Origin: Rathayibacter oskolensis
GTDB lineage: Bacteria > Actinomycetota > Actinomycetes > Actinomycetales > Microbacteriaceae
DNA: 64,000 bases
Direction of reading: 5' to 3'
NCBI RefSeq assembly: GCF_900177245.1
Contig: NZ_FXBM01000001.1
Coordinates: 806,001 to 870,000, forward strand
Shown here: positions 7,935 to 15,501 of the stretch, one piece after another
Layout: each line of letters starts with the position of its first letter
Numbering within the stretch: position 1 is the stretch's first letter
The notes under the pieces: generated by a model
Told to the model about the DNA's origin: nothing
Databases searched by the model: none
The model's input: only the letters and a program-made list of their open reading frames with translations
Program-made: the position numbers and the translations under genes

Positions 7935-8971
7935 TCACCTACCCCCGCCCGCTCCTCTACGCCCTCGGCGCCGTCTTCTCGCTCTACCACGTGGTGCTGG
8001 CCTTCTTCTCGTACCGCAGCTCGCCGCCGAACCCCGCCGACCTCGTCGCGGTCGCCCTCTACGTGGCCGCGACCGTGATCGCCCTGTGGCCGGGCCCGGC
8101 GCTCCGGATGAGCGCGCCCGTCGCCGTGGGGATGACGGCGGTGGCCATCGCCCTCCCGCTGCTGGTCGCGCCGTCGCTCGACCCCGGTGCCTCGAACGGC
8201 TACTCCACCTGGTACATCGCGGCGGTGGGCACGCTGATGACCATCGTCTGCGCCAGGAGGCGGTCCCTGGCCGCCTGGGCGGGAGTGGTGTTCCTCGTCG
8301 TCCACACCACGGTCTGGGCGGGCCCCGTCGCCCTCGCCACCCTGGGAGTCATCGGCGGAGTGGCGTGGGTCGGCATCTCGCAGCTGCTGATCATCGAGCT
8401 CGGCAGGGCGAGCTCCGAGGCGCGAGTCCTCGAGGCGGCGGAACGCGCGGCCGCCTCGTGGCGGGCGGCGGAGGAGGCGCACCTCAGCGAGCGGGAGGTG
8501 CGGCTCGAGCAGACCCGCGCCATCGCCTCCGACATGCTGCGACGGATCGCGGCGAGCGGCTCGGAGCTGAGCGACGAGGAGCGCCGCGAGTGCCGCCTCC
8601 TCGAGGCGTCCGTGCGCGACGAGATCCGCGGTCGGCGCCTCCTCGACGACGAGGTGCGCCGGCTCGTGCTCGACGCTCGGCGCCGCGGGGTGACGGTCTC
8701 GGTGCTCGACGACGGCGGGCTGGACCGCACCTCGGAGGAGGAGAGCGGCCGGGTGCTGCGCGAGCTCGCGCGGGCCCTCGGGGGGATCAGGGACGGAGTC
8801 GACCGCATCGTCGTCCGCACGGCATCGGCCGACTCGCCGTCGGCGGTCACCGTGGTCGGCCTGAGGACCGCGGGAGACGGCAGCGCCGGCGCCCTCGGCT
8901 CGGACGACGCGGCCGACGAGGTCGACGCCTGGGTCGAGATCCGGCGCGACGAGCGCACGCCCTCCGCCTGA
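7931..8971 (+). CDS. Kinase-like membrane protein, third member of the two-component operon
   Basis: The protein has 346 residues. The GTG start at 7931 overlaps the kinase stop (GTGA). The N-terminal half has five to six hydrophobic segments (about 5-165). A charged coiled coil (about 168-215) and a soluble domain with LLEASVRDEIRGRRLLDDEV and ARRRGVTVSVLDDGG follow. That layout resembles the degenerate dimerisation-ATPase region of some actinobacterial kinases. I cannot find an H box, N box or intact glycine loops. It may be a non-catalytic partner that senses for or tunes the kinase. No named family is claimed. Confidence 0.75.
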   Translation: MITYPRPLLYALGAVFSLYHVVLAFFSYRSSPPNPADLVAVALYVAATVIALWPGPALRMSAPVAVGMTAVAIALPLLVAPSLDPGASNGYSTWYIAAVGTLMTIVCARRRSLAAWAGVVFLVVHTTVWAGPVALATLGVIGGVAWVGISQLLIIELGRASSEARVLEAAERAAASWRAAEEAHLSEREVRLEQTRAIASDMLRRIAASGSELSDEERRECRLLEASVRDEIRGRRLLDDEVRRLVLDARRRGVTVSVLDDGGLDRTSEEESGRVLRELARALGGIRDGVDRIVVRTASADSPSAVTVVGLRTAGDGSAGALGSDDAADEVDAWVEIRRDERTPSA

Positions 8972-8990
8972 GCGACCCGGCCGCCTGCCT

Positions 8991-9036
8991 GCTGATCGAG
9001 GAGCCCGCGGAGCGGGCGCACCGAGACCCGCCCTCG
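8991..9036. repeat. Possible short dispersed palindromic element
   Basis: CTGATCGAGGAG, then gcccgc-gga-gcgggc, then a CCGAGACCC end. From memory this resembles short 'GATCGAG...CGAGAC' palindromes scattered between genes in Microbacteriaceae, but only one copy is in the window. It could equally be part of the 3' end of the kinase operon. Confidence 0.35.
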
Positions 9037-9077
9037 TCGGTCGTGAGGTGGCGATGACACGGTTGTTAACGGAGTGC

Positions 9078-9120
9078 GGCGGGCCGTCCACTCCTCCGAA
9101 GAGGGGGCCCGGCCCGCCGT
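9078..9120. terminator. Composite GC-rich hairpin after the two-component operon
   Basis: A 10-bp outer stem (cggcgggccg 9078-9087 with cggcccgccg 9111-9120) encloses a small inner stem (cctc-cgaa-gagg, 9094-9105). It lies about 100 bases past the stop at 8971, between convergent transcripts. No T-tract follows; function as a terminator is inferred from position and stability. Confidence 0.5.
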
Positions 9121-9127
9121 CAAACCC

Positions 9128-9164
9128 CGAGTGAGGGTGATAACCCGAATATCACCCTCACTCG
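9128..9164. terminator. Perfect 15-bp hairpin between convergent transcripts
   Basis: cgagtgagggtgata (9128-9142) pairs perfectly with tatcaccctcactcg (9150-9164) around the loop acccgaa. It is symmetrical, so it could end both the plus operon ending at 8971 and the accE message coming from the right. It has no T-run. A protein-binding operator is the main alternative. Confidence 0.55.
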
Positions 9165-9363
9165 CCCCCAAAACACCCGCCCGCTTACCCTGGTCGGCGA
9201 GTGATTGGCAGTGCCCCCTCCGAGGAGTGAACACCTAACACGCATAATCATGCTCACCCGGGAACAGTCCAGGTAGTCGGCACTTTAGGGGACTAATCGG
9301 GGTACAAATCTCACGTTAGCTCGAGCATCGAGCGAAATCGGGGGACAGACACCGTCGAATCGG
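9165..9363. other. Low-GC intergenic stretch of unknown function
   Basis: About 200 bases between the hairpins and the accE stop drop to near 55% GC by eye, well below the surroundings. I see no credible gene. Several pairings are possible: agtgcc/ggcact (about 9210/9279), cccct/agggg nested inside it, and gctcga-gca-tcgagc near 9319. A TACCCT at 9186 and a CATAAT at 9243 could act as -10 boxes. A small RNA or a long accE 3' end is possible; nothing proves it. Confidence 0.4.
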
Positions 9364-9585
9364 TCAGAGAGAGAACGAGCGCCAGGCACCGGGAGCGGGG
9401 TGGAGCGCTGCCCTGACGGCTCCGGATCGGGCGTTCCAGCCGCCCGTCACCTCCTGCGAGGGCTCCTGCCGCGCCGAGGTCCGCGACGCCAGCGCGGCCA
9501 CGACGGCCGTCACGGCCGCGATCTGGCGGGCGTCGAGACCGGGGGTCGAGATGATGACGTCGGGGGCGGAATCCTGGGCGCTCAT
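9364..9585 (-). CDS. accE: Acyl-CoA carboxylase epsilon subunit
   Basis: The protein has 73 residues. It is the small subunit that bridges alpha and beta in actinobacterial acyl-CoA carboxylases. The pattern fits the family: a short beta segment (VIISTPGLDARQIAAVTAVV), a helix with AALASRTSAR, a variable linker, then GGWNARSGAVRAALHPAPGAWRSF with the conserved W..R and PGAWR ending. The ATG at 9585 is preceded by TACCGT with a 6-base gap, so the mRNA is probably leaderless. In most relatives accE is joined to accD; here 4.1 kb of other genes separate them. Confidence 0.85.
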   Translation of the reverse strand: MSAQDSAPDVIISTPGLDARQIAAVTAVVAALASRTSARQEPSQEVTGGWNARSGAVRAALHPAPGAWRSFSL

Positions 9586-9591
9586 CCCGCG

Positions 9592-9597
9592 ACGGTA
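9592..9597 (-). promoter_or_regulatory. -10 element for leaderless accE
   Basis: TACCGT on the minus strand is followed by 6 bases (cgcggg) and the accE ATG. Having its own promoter explains how accE works apart from accD. Confidence 0.55.
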
Positions 9598-9636
9598 CCG
9601 CATGCCCCTCCCGGCCGGGAGTCGGCGGAGCGCCGT

Positions 9637-9642
9637 TATGCT
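9637..9642 (+). promoter_or_regulatory. -10 element upstream of the MprF-like gene
   Basis: TATGCT lies 57 bases before the ATG at 9700. A short leader with an AGGAG ribosome site would result. It is back-to-back with the accE promoter. Confidence 0.45.
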
Positions 9643-9699
9643 GGCGCCGGACGTCGCGGGAGCGGCGCCTCCCATGGTTCTCGAACAGGAGCGCACCGG

Positions 9700-12240
9700 A
9701 TGCCGTCGTGGTTCTCGAGGCGCGGCACGGCCGTCGTCCGCGCCCTGCGCCTCCTGCTGCGCCGCTCGCCCGCAGCCGTCTGGGTCACCGCCGTGCTCCT
9801 CGTCGCCAGCGCGACCGCGGGGACGCTCAGCGGGCCGGCGAGCGCCGAGACCAGCTCGACGTGGGCCGCCGGAGCGGGGACGACGCTCGGCGGTCGGCCG
9901 TGGACCGCGGTCACCTCGCTCCTGGTGTCCTCCGACCCGCTTCAGCTCGTGCTCGACGCCGCACTCGTGCTCGCACTGCTGGCGGCGGCGGAGAGGCGCC
10001 TCGGCCCCGCGCGGACGGTCGCGGTGTTCCTCGCGACCGGAGCGGTCGGGACGACGGTCGGCTCCCTCCTGCAGGCGGGCGGTGCCGCGGTCGGTGAGTG
10101 GTGGGCGAGCGACACCGTCGGCGACGCCACCTTCGACCCGCTGATCGGGGCGGTCGGCGCTCTGCTCGCGTCTACCGCGTTCATGGGGGCGCTCTGGCGA
10201 CGCCGCATCCGCGTGACGACCTTCTCGATCGTCCTCATGTTCGTGCTCTACGCGGGTGACTCCGCCGACGCCTACCGGATGATCGCCGGCCTGGCCGGTC
10301 TGGGGCTCGGCGCGGTGCTGGCGGGAGGAGTCGCGGCGCTGCGGCCGAGGAGACCGGTCAGGAGCTCGCACCGGGAGTCGCGGGCGCTGATCGCGTCGGT
10401 CGTCGCCGTGACCGCCATCGGCCCGCTGGTCGCCGTCCTGTCCGACTCCGGTTACGGTCCGTTCTCGTTCCTCGGGCGCCTGCTGCAGAGCGCCTTCACC
10501 GGCACGGGTGATCTGGAGGATCCCTGCGGCGCTCTCGTGCGGCACTGCACCCATCACGTGCAGCTCAGCCTCGTGGCGCCCGGGCCGATCGTCCTCACCT
10601 TCGTGCCCCTCATCCTCCTGCTCGTCGCCGCCGCCGGCCTCCGCTCGGGCAGACGGCTCGGGCTGCTGCTCGCGATCGGCGTCAATACGGCGATCGCGGT
10701 GCTCGAGGTGTTCTCGTTGCAGCGGGCGACCCACCACTCCGAGTTCGAGTACTACGCCGAGTACCTCCTCTGGGTCGCGACCACGGTGCTCGTTCCGCTC
10801 GCGGTGGTCGTCATGCTCGCCCTCGGCCGACGGCACTTCCGCATCCGGGCCCCGCGTCGGGCGACGCGGCGGTGGTCGCGGATCGTCGGCACCGCCTTCG
10901 CAGTGGGTCTCGGCGGCTACCTCGCCCTCGCCGTCGCCGCCCGCACGAGCTTCGAGCCCGCGATCGGGATCGGGCGCCTCCTGCTCGACGGCCTGCTCCG
11001 CTTCGTGCCCGTCAGCTTCCTCGGCGGCCTGGGCCTGATGGCCGTGCCGCGCGAGCCGGTCGCACGGCTCGTGTTCGAGTGGGTCGGCCCCGTCTTCTGG
11101 CTACTGGTGATCGCGGCCGTGCTGTCCCTGCTGCGCGCGACCGACGTCCAGCGCGTGCGCGGCGACGAGGCGCGCTACCGCTCGCTGCTCGCCCGCTACG
11201 GCGCCGGCAGCCTCGGCCATCAGGGCACCTGGCAGGGGAACGAGCACTGGATCGCGCCCGACGGAGAGGGAGGCGTGGCTTATCGCGTCGTCGGCGGAGT
11301 CGCGATCACGCTGTCCGACCCGGCCTGCGCGCCCGAGAGACGCGCCGAGGTGGTCGCGGGCTTCGTCCGCTTCTGCGACGAGCGCAGCTGGACCCCTGTC
11401 TTCTACAGCATCCACGACGAGCTCCTGCCCGTCTTCGACTCCCTCGGCTGGCCGCGGATCTCGGTCGGCGAGGAGACGATCATCGAGCTCTCGGGGTTCG
11501 AGCTGACCGGCAAGCAGTGGCAGAAGGTGCGCTACCCGCTCAACCGCGGCATCAAGCTGGGGATCGAGGCAGTCTGGACGAGCTGGCCCGAGCTCTCGCT
11601 CGGCATGGCGAACCAGATCATCGACCTCTCCGAGCGCTGGGTCGCCGAGAAGGCGCTGCCCGAGATGGGCTTCACCCTCGGCGGCATCGACGAGGTCCGC
11701 GATCCGGATGTCGCCCTGCTGCTCGCCGTCGGTCCCGACGGGGTGCTGCAGGGCGTGACGAGCTGGCTGCCCGTGCACCGTGACGGCAACGTCATCGGCT
11801 GGACCCTCGACTTCATGCGGCGCTCGGACGACGCCATGCCCGGCATCATGGAGTTCCTGATCGCCTCCGCGGCGCTGCACGCCCAGCAGGAGGGCGCCGA
11901 GATCCTCTCGCTGTCCGGAGCGCCGCTCGCCACCGCACCGGTCGAGGAGGGGCAGGAGCCGCCGGAGCCGACGGTGCTGTCGCGCCTGCTCGAGTTCCTC
12001 GCCCGTACTCTTGAGCCGGCCTACGGATTCACGTCGCTGTTCCGCTTCAAGGCCAAGTTCCACCCGCGCTACGCCGGGCTCTGGATGGCTTACCCGGATT
12101 CGCTGCAGCTGCCGAGGATCGGTGCGGCCCTCGGACGGGCCTACCTGCCCGACGTCTCTGCGGCGGAGGCGCTGGCCTTCGCCCGCGCCCTCGGAGCACG
12201 GCCGGAGGAGCGGGCGCCCGCCGCCGAGAAGGCGCGGTGA
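9700..12240 (+). CDS. MprF-like protein: rhomboid-type membrane region plus DUF2156 lysyltransferase domain
   Basis: The protein has 846 residues. The N-terminal region (about 15-200) has hydrophobic segments arranged like a rhomboid-fold membrane domain, without a clear GxSG serine. Further TM segments run to about residue 490. The C-terminal 320 residues match the phosphatidylglycerol lysyltransferase catalytic domain (DUF2156): YRSLLARYGAGSLGHQGTW, KQWQKVRYPLNRGIKLG, LDFMRRSDDAMPGIMEFLI, AEILSLSGAPLA, FTSLFRFKAKFHPRY. MprF-type enzymes add an amino acid from tRNA to membrane lipid and flip it, lowering surface negative charge. ATG 9700 has AGGAG 9 bases upstream. The substrate cannot be read from sequence. 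Confidence 0.85.
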   Translation: MPSWFSRRGTAVVRALRLLLRRSPAAVWVTAVLLVASATAGTLSGPASAETSSTWAAGAGTTLGGRPWTAVTSLLVSSDPLQLVLDAALVLALLAAAERRLGPARTVAVFLATGAVGTTVGSLLQAGGAAVGEWWASDTVGDATFDPLIGAVGALLASTAFMGALWRRRIRVTTFSIVLMFVLYAGDSADAYRMIAGLAGLGLGAVLAGGVAALRPRRPVRSSHRESRALIASVVAVTAIGPLVAVLSDSGYGPFSFLGRLLQSAFTGTGDLEDPCGALVRHCTHHVQLSLVAPGPIVLTFVPLILLLVAAAGLRSGRRLGLLLAIGVNTAIAVLEVFSLQRATHHSEFEYYAEYLLWVATTVLVPLAVVVMLALGRRHFRIRAPRRATRRWSRIVGTAFAVGLGGYLALAVAARTSFEPAIGIGRLLLDGLLRFVPVSFLGGLGLMAVPREPVARLVFEWVGPVFWLLVIAAVLSLLRATDVQRVRGDEARYRSLLARYGAGSLGHQGTWQGNEHWIAPDGEGGVAYRVVGGVAITLSDPACAPERRAEVVAGFVRFCDERSWTPVFYSIHDELLPVFDSLGWPRISVGEETIIELSGFELTGKQWQKVRYPLNRGIKLGIEAVWTSWPELSLGMANQIIDLSERWVAEKALPEMGFTLGGIDEVRDPDVALLLAVGPDGVLQGVTSWLPVHRDGNVIGWTLDFMRRSDDAMPGIMEFLIASAALHAQQEGAEILSLSGAPLATAPVEEGQEPPEPTVLSRLLEFLARTLEPAYGFTSLFRFKAKFHPRYAGLWMAYPDSLQLPRIGAALGRAYLPDVSAAEALAFARALGARPEERAPAAEKAR

Positions 12241-12250
12241 CCGCCGGAGC

Positions 12251-12964
12251 TCAGGGGTGGAGCTCGCCGCGGAGGACCCGGTCGGCCACGACCGTGAGCG
12301 CCGTCGACGTGGAGCGGGCGTACCGGCGCAGGACGTCGAACGCCTCCTCGGTGCTGATGTCGCGGGAGTAGGCGACGGCGCCCTTCGCCTGCTCGATCAC
12401 CACGCGGCTGTCGAGTGCGCGCTGCAGCTGGCTGCGGACGGTGTCGCTCTCCTCGAGCGCGCGCTGGTGCAGGATGCCGATGGTCGCGACGTCGGCGAAC
12501 GCCTGCACGACCGCGATGTCCTCGTCGGCGAGGAGCCCCGGAGCCGTGCGGAACAGATTGAGCGAGCCGATGCACTCGGTGCGGAGCCTCATCGGGACGC
12601 AGTGGACCGAGCGCAGTCCGAGCTCGAGCGCGCGGTCGCGGAAGCTCCACCACGCGGGAGCGACCTCCTCGACGTCGGCGACGACGACCGCCTCGCCTGA
12701 CCGCAGGCACTCCATGCACGGGCCGGCGTCGTCCCGCAGTTGCAGGAGACCGATCAGCCGGGAGTCCTCGTCGGTGGACGCGAGGACCTCGGGGACCCCG
12801 CGGTGGTCTCGGAGGACGAGGCCGGCGGAGGCGGCCTCGAACAGCGACGCACTCCGGTCGACGAGGGTCTGGACGAGCTCGACGGTGTCGTAGTCGTCGA
12901 CGAGGGTGTCGGAGAGCGTCACGAAGGTGTCGATGAGATCGTGCTCTCGGGAGCGGGCCGTCAT
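12251..12964 (-). CDS. GAF-ANTAR protein (predicted RNA-binding antiterminator)
   Basis: The protein has 237 residues. A GAF sensory domain covers about residues 10-170 (GLVLRDHRGVPEVLAST, GPCMECLRSGEAVVVADVEE, CIGSLNLFRTAPG, DEDIAVVQAFADVATIGI). An ANTAR domain follows at about 180-235 (VIEQAKGAVAYSRDISTEEAFDVLRRYA). ANTAR domains bind paired hairpins in nascent RNA and prevent termination. ATG 12964 is chosen for its AGGA ribosome site and 10-base gap to the upstream gene. An in-frame start at 13036 would run into that gene. It is co-transcribed with its paralogue at 12975-13622. Confidence 0.9.
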   Translation of the reverse strand: MTARSREHDLIDTFVTLSDTLVDDYDTVELVQTLVDRSASLFEAASAGLVLRDHRGVPEVLASTDEDSRLIGLLQLRDDAGPCMECLRSGEAVVVADVEEVAPAWWSFRDRALELGLRSVHCVPMRLRTECIGSLNLFRTAPGLLADEDIAVVQAFADVATIGILHQRALEESDTVRSQLQRALDSRVVIEQAKGAVAYSRDISTEEAFDVLRRYARSTSTALTVVADRVLRGELHP

Positions 12965-12974
12965 GGTGTCGATC

Positions 12975-13622
12975 CTAGGTTTCGGGGGGTGAGGGTGGGA
13001 ATCCGGTGCGGCGATCGGTGATCTCCTCGGCGACATCGGCGACGGTCCGGCCCAGGGCGAAGGCGTGCGCCCGCAGGAGCAGGAGCGCGTCGGCCGCCGT
13101 GGTGCCGTAGCGCGCGAGGATCATCCCCGTCGCCTGATGGATGACGCGCCGGGAGTGGGGGTTGCCGCGGCCCTCGGCGTCGTTGTCGGCCAGGACCTGC
13201 GCGACCAGCTGCAGGGCCGTGCCCGTCGTGCGCCGGCGGATGCGGTCGACGACCGTGGCGGCGAGCGGGCCGGGCCGCAGGTTGTACAGCTCCACGACTC
13301 CGACGTCGAGGCCGCCGACGCGCAGCGGGAAGGCGTAGACGGCGTCGACGGGGATCCTGCCCGCCTCGTCCGCGAACAGCGGCCAGCGGGGAGTTGCCTC
13401 CCGGACGTCGTCGACGAGGACCGGGCCTCGACTGCGCACGGCGTCCCAGCAGGGGCCCTCGCCGAGGTCGAGCTGGATCTCGTCGAGCCGCGCGGCCGCA
13501 GGATCGCTGGCGGCCAGCGTCTCGCCGGCGAAGGAGGACCCGATCGTCGAGATCGCGGCACCGCCCACCGGGAAGTCGTCGACGTAGGGCGTGCACAACC
13601 GGGTCAGTGCGTCGGCCGGCAT
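12975..13622 (-). CDS. GAF-ANTAR protein (predicted RNA-binding antiterminator), upstream paralogue
   Basis: The protein has 215 residues. The GAF domain covers about 15-145 (GGAAISTIGSSFAGETLAAS, LGEGPCWDAVRSRGPVLVDD, VYAFPLRVGGLDVGVVELYN). The ANTAR domain covers about 155-208 (RRVIHQATGMILARYGTTAA then DALLLLRAHAFALGRTV). A strong GGAGG precedes ATG 13622, and TAGCGT at 13665-13670 gives a likely promoter. The two proteins share fold but are clearly diverged, so each may read a different signal or RNA target. Their place between accE and accD is unusual. Confidence 0.9.
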   Translation of the reverse strand: MPADALTRLCTPYVDDFPVGGAAISTIGSSFAGETLAASDPAAARLDEIQLDLGEGPCWDAVRSRGPVLVDDVREATPRWPLFADEAGRIPVDAVYAFPLRVGGLDVGVVELYNLRPGPLAATVVDRIRRRTTGTALQLVAQVLADNDAEGRGNPHSRRVIHQATGMILARYGTTAADALLLLRAHAFALGRTVADVAEEITDRRTGFPPSPPET

Positions 13623-13664
13623 CGATCCTCCGCTCCCTCGGACCGGTCGCTGCCGAGTCGCATC

Positions 13665-13670
13665 ACGCTA
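13665..13670 (-). promoter_or_regulatory. -10 element of the GAF-ANTAR operon
   Basis: TAGCGT on the minus strand lies 42 bases before ATG 13622. The expected start near 13657 leaves a leader of about 35 bases containing the GGAGG. Confidence 0.45.
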
Positions 13671-13706
13671 GCAGCCGGCCGGGCGCGGGGTCGCCGCGCC
13701 CCCGGG

Positions 13707-15311
13707 TCAGAGCGGGATGTTGCCGTGCTTCTTCGCCGGGAGGTTCGCCCGCTTCGTCCGCAGCGCGCGCAGCGCCTTGACGACCGAGACCCGCGTCGCC
13801 GACGGCTCGATCACGCCGTCGAGCTCACCGCGCTCGGCCGCGAGGAACGGGCTCGCCACGTTGTAGGTGTACTCGTTCGCGAGCCGCGTGCGGACGGCGG
13901 CGACGTCCTCGCCCGCCTCCTCCGCCTTGCGGATCTCACCGCGGTAGAGGATGTTGACGGCGCCCTGACCGCCCATGACCGCGATCTCGGCGGTCGGCCA
14001 GGCGAGGTTGATGTCGGCGCCGAGCTGCTTGGACCCCATCACGATGTAGGCGCCGCCGTAGGCCTTGCGCAGGATCACGGTGACCAGCGGCACCGTCGCC
14101 TCGGCGTAGGCGTAGAGGAGCTTCGCGCCGCGGCGGATGACGCCCGTCCACTCCTGGTCGGTCCCGGGAAGGTAGCCGGGCACGTCGACCAGGGTGAGGA
14201 TCGGGAGCGAGAACGCGTCGCAGAAGCGCACGAAGCGGGACGCCTTCTCTCCCGCCTCGATGTTGAGAGTGCCGGCCATCGCGCTCGGCTGGTTGGCGAT
14301 GATGCCCACCGAGCGCCCCTCGACTCGGCCGAAGCCGATGACGATGTTCGGAGCGAACAGCGGCTGCACCTCGAGGAAGTCGCCCTCGTCGACGATGTGC
14401 TCGATCACCAGCCGCATGTCGTACGGCTGATTGGGGCTGTCCGGGATGATCGTGTCGAGGAACCGGTCGGCGTCGGTGGTCTCGAGGTCGACCTCGGTGT
14501 CGAAGACGGGGGCCTGCGAGAGGTTGTTGTCCGGGAGGAAGGAGAGCAGCGTCCGCGCGTAGTCGAGCGCGTCGTTCTCATCGCTCGCGAGGTAGTGCGA
14601 GACGCCCGAGATCTTGTTGTGGGTGAGCGCGCCGCCGAGCTCCTCCATGCCGACGTCCTCGCCGGTGACGGTCTTGATCACGTCGGGGCCGGTGACGAAC
14701 ATCTGGCTGGTCTTGTCGACCATGATCACGAAGTCGGTGAGCGCGGGGGAGTAGACGGCGCCGCCCGCCGCCGGTCCGCAGATGATCGAGATCTGAGGGA
14801 TGACGCCGCTCGCGGCCGTGTTGCGGCGGAAGATCTCGCCGTACTTGCCCAGGGCGACGACGCCCTCCTGGATCCGCGCTCCGCCGGAGTCGAGGATGCC
14901 GATGATGGGGACGCCGGTCTTCAGCGCGAGGTCCATCACCTTGATGATCTTCTCGCCGGCGACCTCGCCGAGCGAGCCTCCGAAGATCGTGAAGTCCTGC
15001 GAGTACACGGCGACCTGGCGGCCGTGGATCGTGCCGGTGCCCGTGACGACCGCGTCGCCGTAGGGACGCTTCTTCTCCATCCCGAAGGCGTGGGTGCGGT
15101 GCCGGACGAACTCGTCGAGCTCGACGAACGATCCCGGGTCGAGGAGGGTGTCGATCCGCTCGCGCGCCGTCATCTTGCCCTTGGCGTGCTGCTTCTCGAT
15201 GGCGGCCTCGCCGCTCGCGGTGACCGCCTCGTGGTAGCGGGCCTTCAGGTCCGCGATCTTCCCCGCGGTCGTGTAGAGATCGGGCGCGGGACGTTCGATG
15301 TTCGCGGTCAC
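13707..15311 (-). CDS. accD: Acyl-CoA carboxylase beta subunit (carboxyltransferase)
   Basis: The protein has 534 residues, the normal length. It transfers CO2 from carboxybiotin to the acyl-CoA. Crotonase-fold landmarks are present in both halves: [55 protein letters not shown], then [29 protein letters not shown] and [17 protein letters not shown] with the oxyanion-forming Gly-Gly pairs. It resembles AccD5/PccB, so propionyl-CoA or acetyl-CoA are both possible substrates. The GTG start at 15311 follows TAAGGT with a 6-base gap. It is divergent from birA, which biotinylates its partner; this arrangement is the same in M. tuberculosis. Confidence 0.95.
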   Translation of the reverse strand: MTANIERPAPDLYTTAGKIADLKARYHEAVTASGEAAIEKQHAKGKMTARERIDTLLDPGSFVELDEFVRHRTHAFGMEKKRPYGDAVVTGTGTIHGRQVAVYSQDFTIFGGSLGEVAGEKIIKVMDLALKTGVPIIGILDSGGARIQEGVVALGKYGEIFRRNTAASGVIPQISIICGPAAGGAVYSPALTDFVIMVDKTSQMFVTGPDVIKTVTGEDVGMEELGGALTHNKISGVSHYLASDENDALDYARTLLSFLPDNNLSQAPVFDTEVDLETTDADRFLDTIIPDSPNQPYDMRLVIEHIVDEGDFLEVQPLFAPNIVIGFGRVEGRSVGIIANQPSAMAGTLNIEAGEKASRFVRFCDAFSLPILTLVDVPGYLPGTDQEWTGVIRRGAKLLYAYAEATVPLVTVILRKAYGGAYIVMGSKQLGADINLAWPTAEIAVMGGQGAVNILYRGEIRKAEEAGEDVAAVRTRLANEYTYNVASPFLAAERGELDGVIEPSATRVSVVKALRALRTKRANLPAKKHGNIPL

Positions 15312-15317
15312 TCGCTC

Positions 15318-15323
15318 ACCTTA
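15318..15323 (-). promoter_or_regulatory. -10 element for leaderless accD
   Basis: TAAGGT on the minus strand is followed by 6 bases (gagcga) and then GTG 15311. Confidence 0.55.
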
Positions 15324-15489
15324 CCGGCGGGTGCGGGGGCACCCCCCTTGTCGGGACGGCACAGGGAGGGGGCGCCTGGGCAGGAGGATCGGCACAACGA
15401 GGTCGGCCGCTCGCCGCCTCCCGACGCTGGTCCGCACCGCGGGATCGGACCGCATCGACCGGCCCCGGGCTCCTCCCGGAGGCGGCCGG

Positions 15490-15495
15490 TAGCGT
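15490..15495 (+). promoter_or_regulatory. -10 element for leaderless birA
   Basis: TAGCGT is followed by 6 bases (ggccgc) and then ATG 15502. Confidence 0.55.
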
Positions 15496-15501
15496 GGCCG
15501 C

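Noticed and set aside
9078-9363. c-di-AMP (ydaO-type) or other known riboswitch
   Set aside because: No gene starts downstream on the plus strand within reach, and I could not match the conserved core of a known riboswitch.
9586-10836. Extension of accE to a 490-residue protein
   Set aside because: Upstream of ATG 9585 the frame is antisense to the MprF-like gene and has no protein-like pattern; a -10 box sits directly before the short start.
15324-15489. BirA/biotin operator between accD and birA
   Set aside because: BirA here has no DNA-binding domain, and no long inverted repeat of the BirA-box type is visible.
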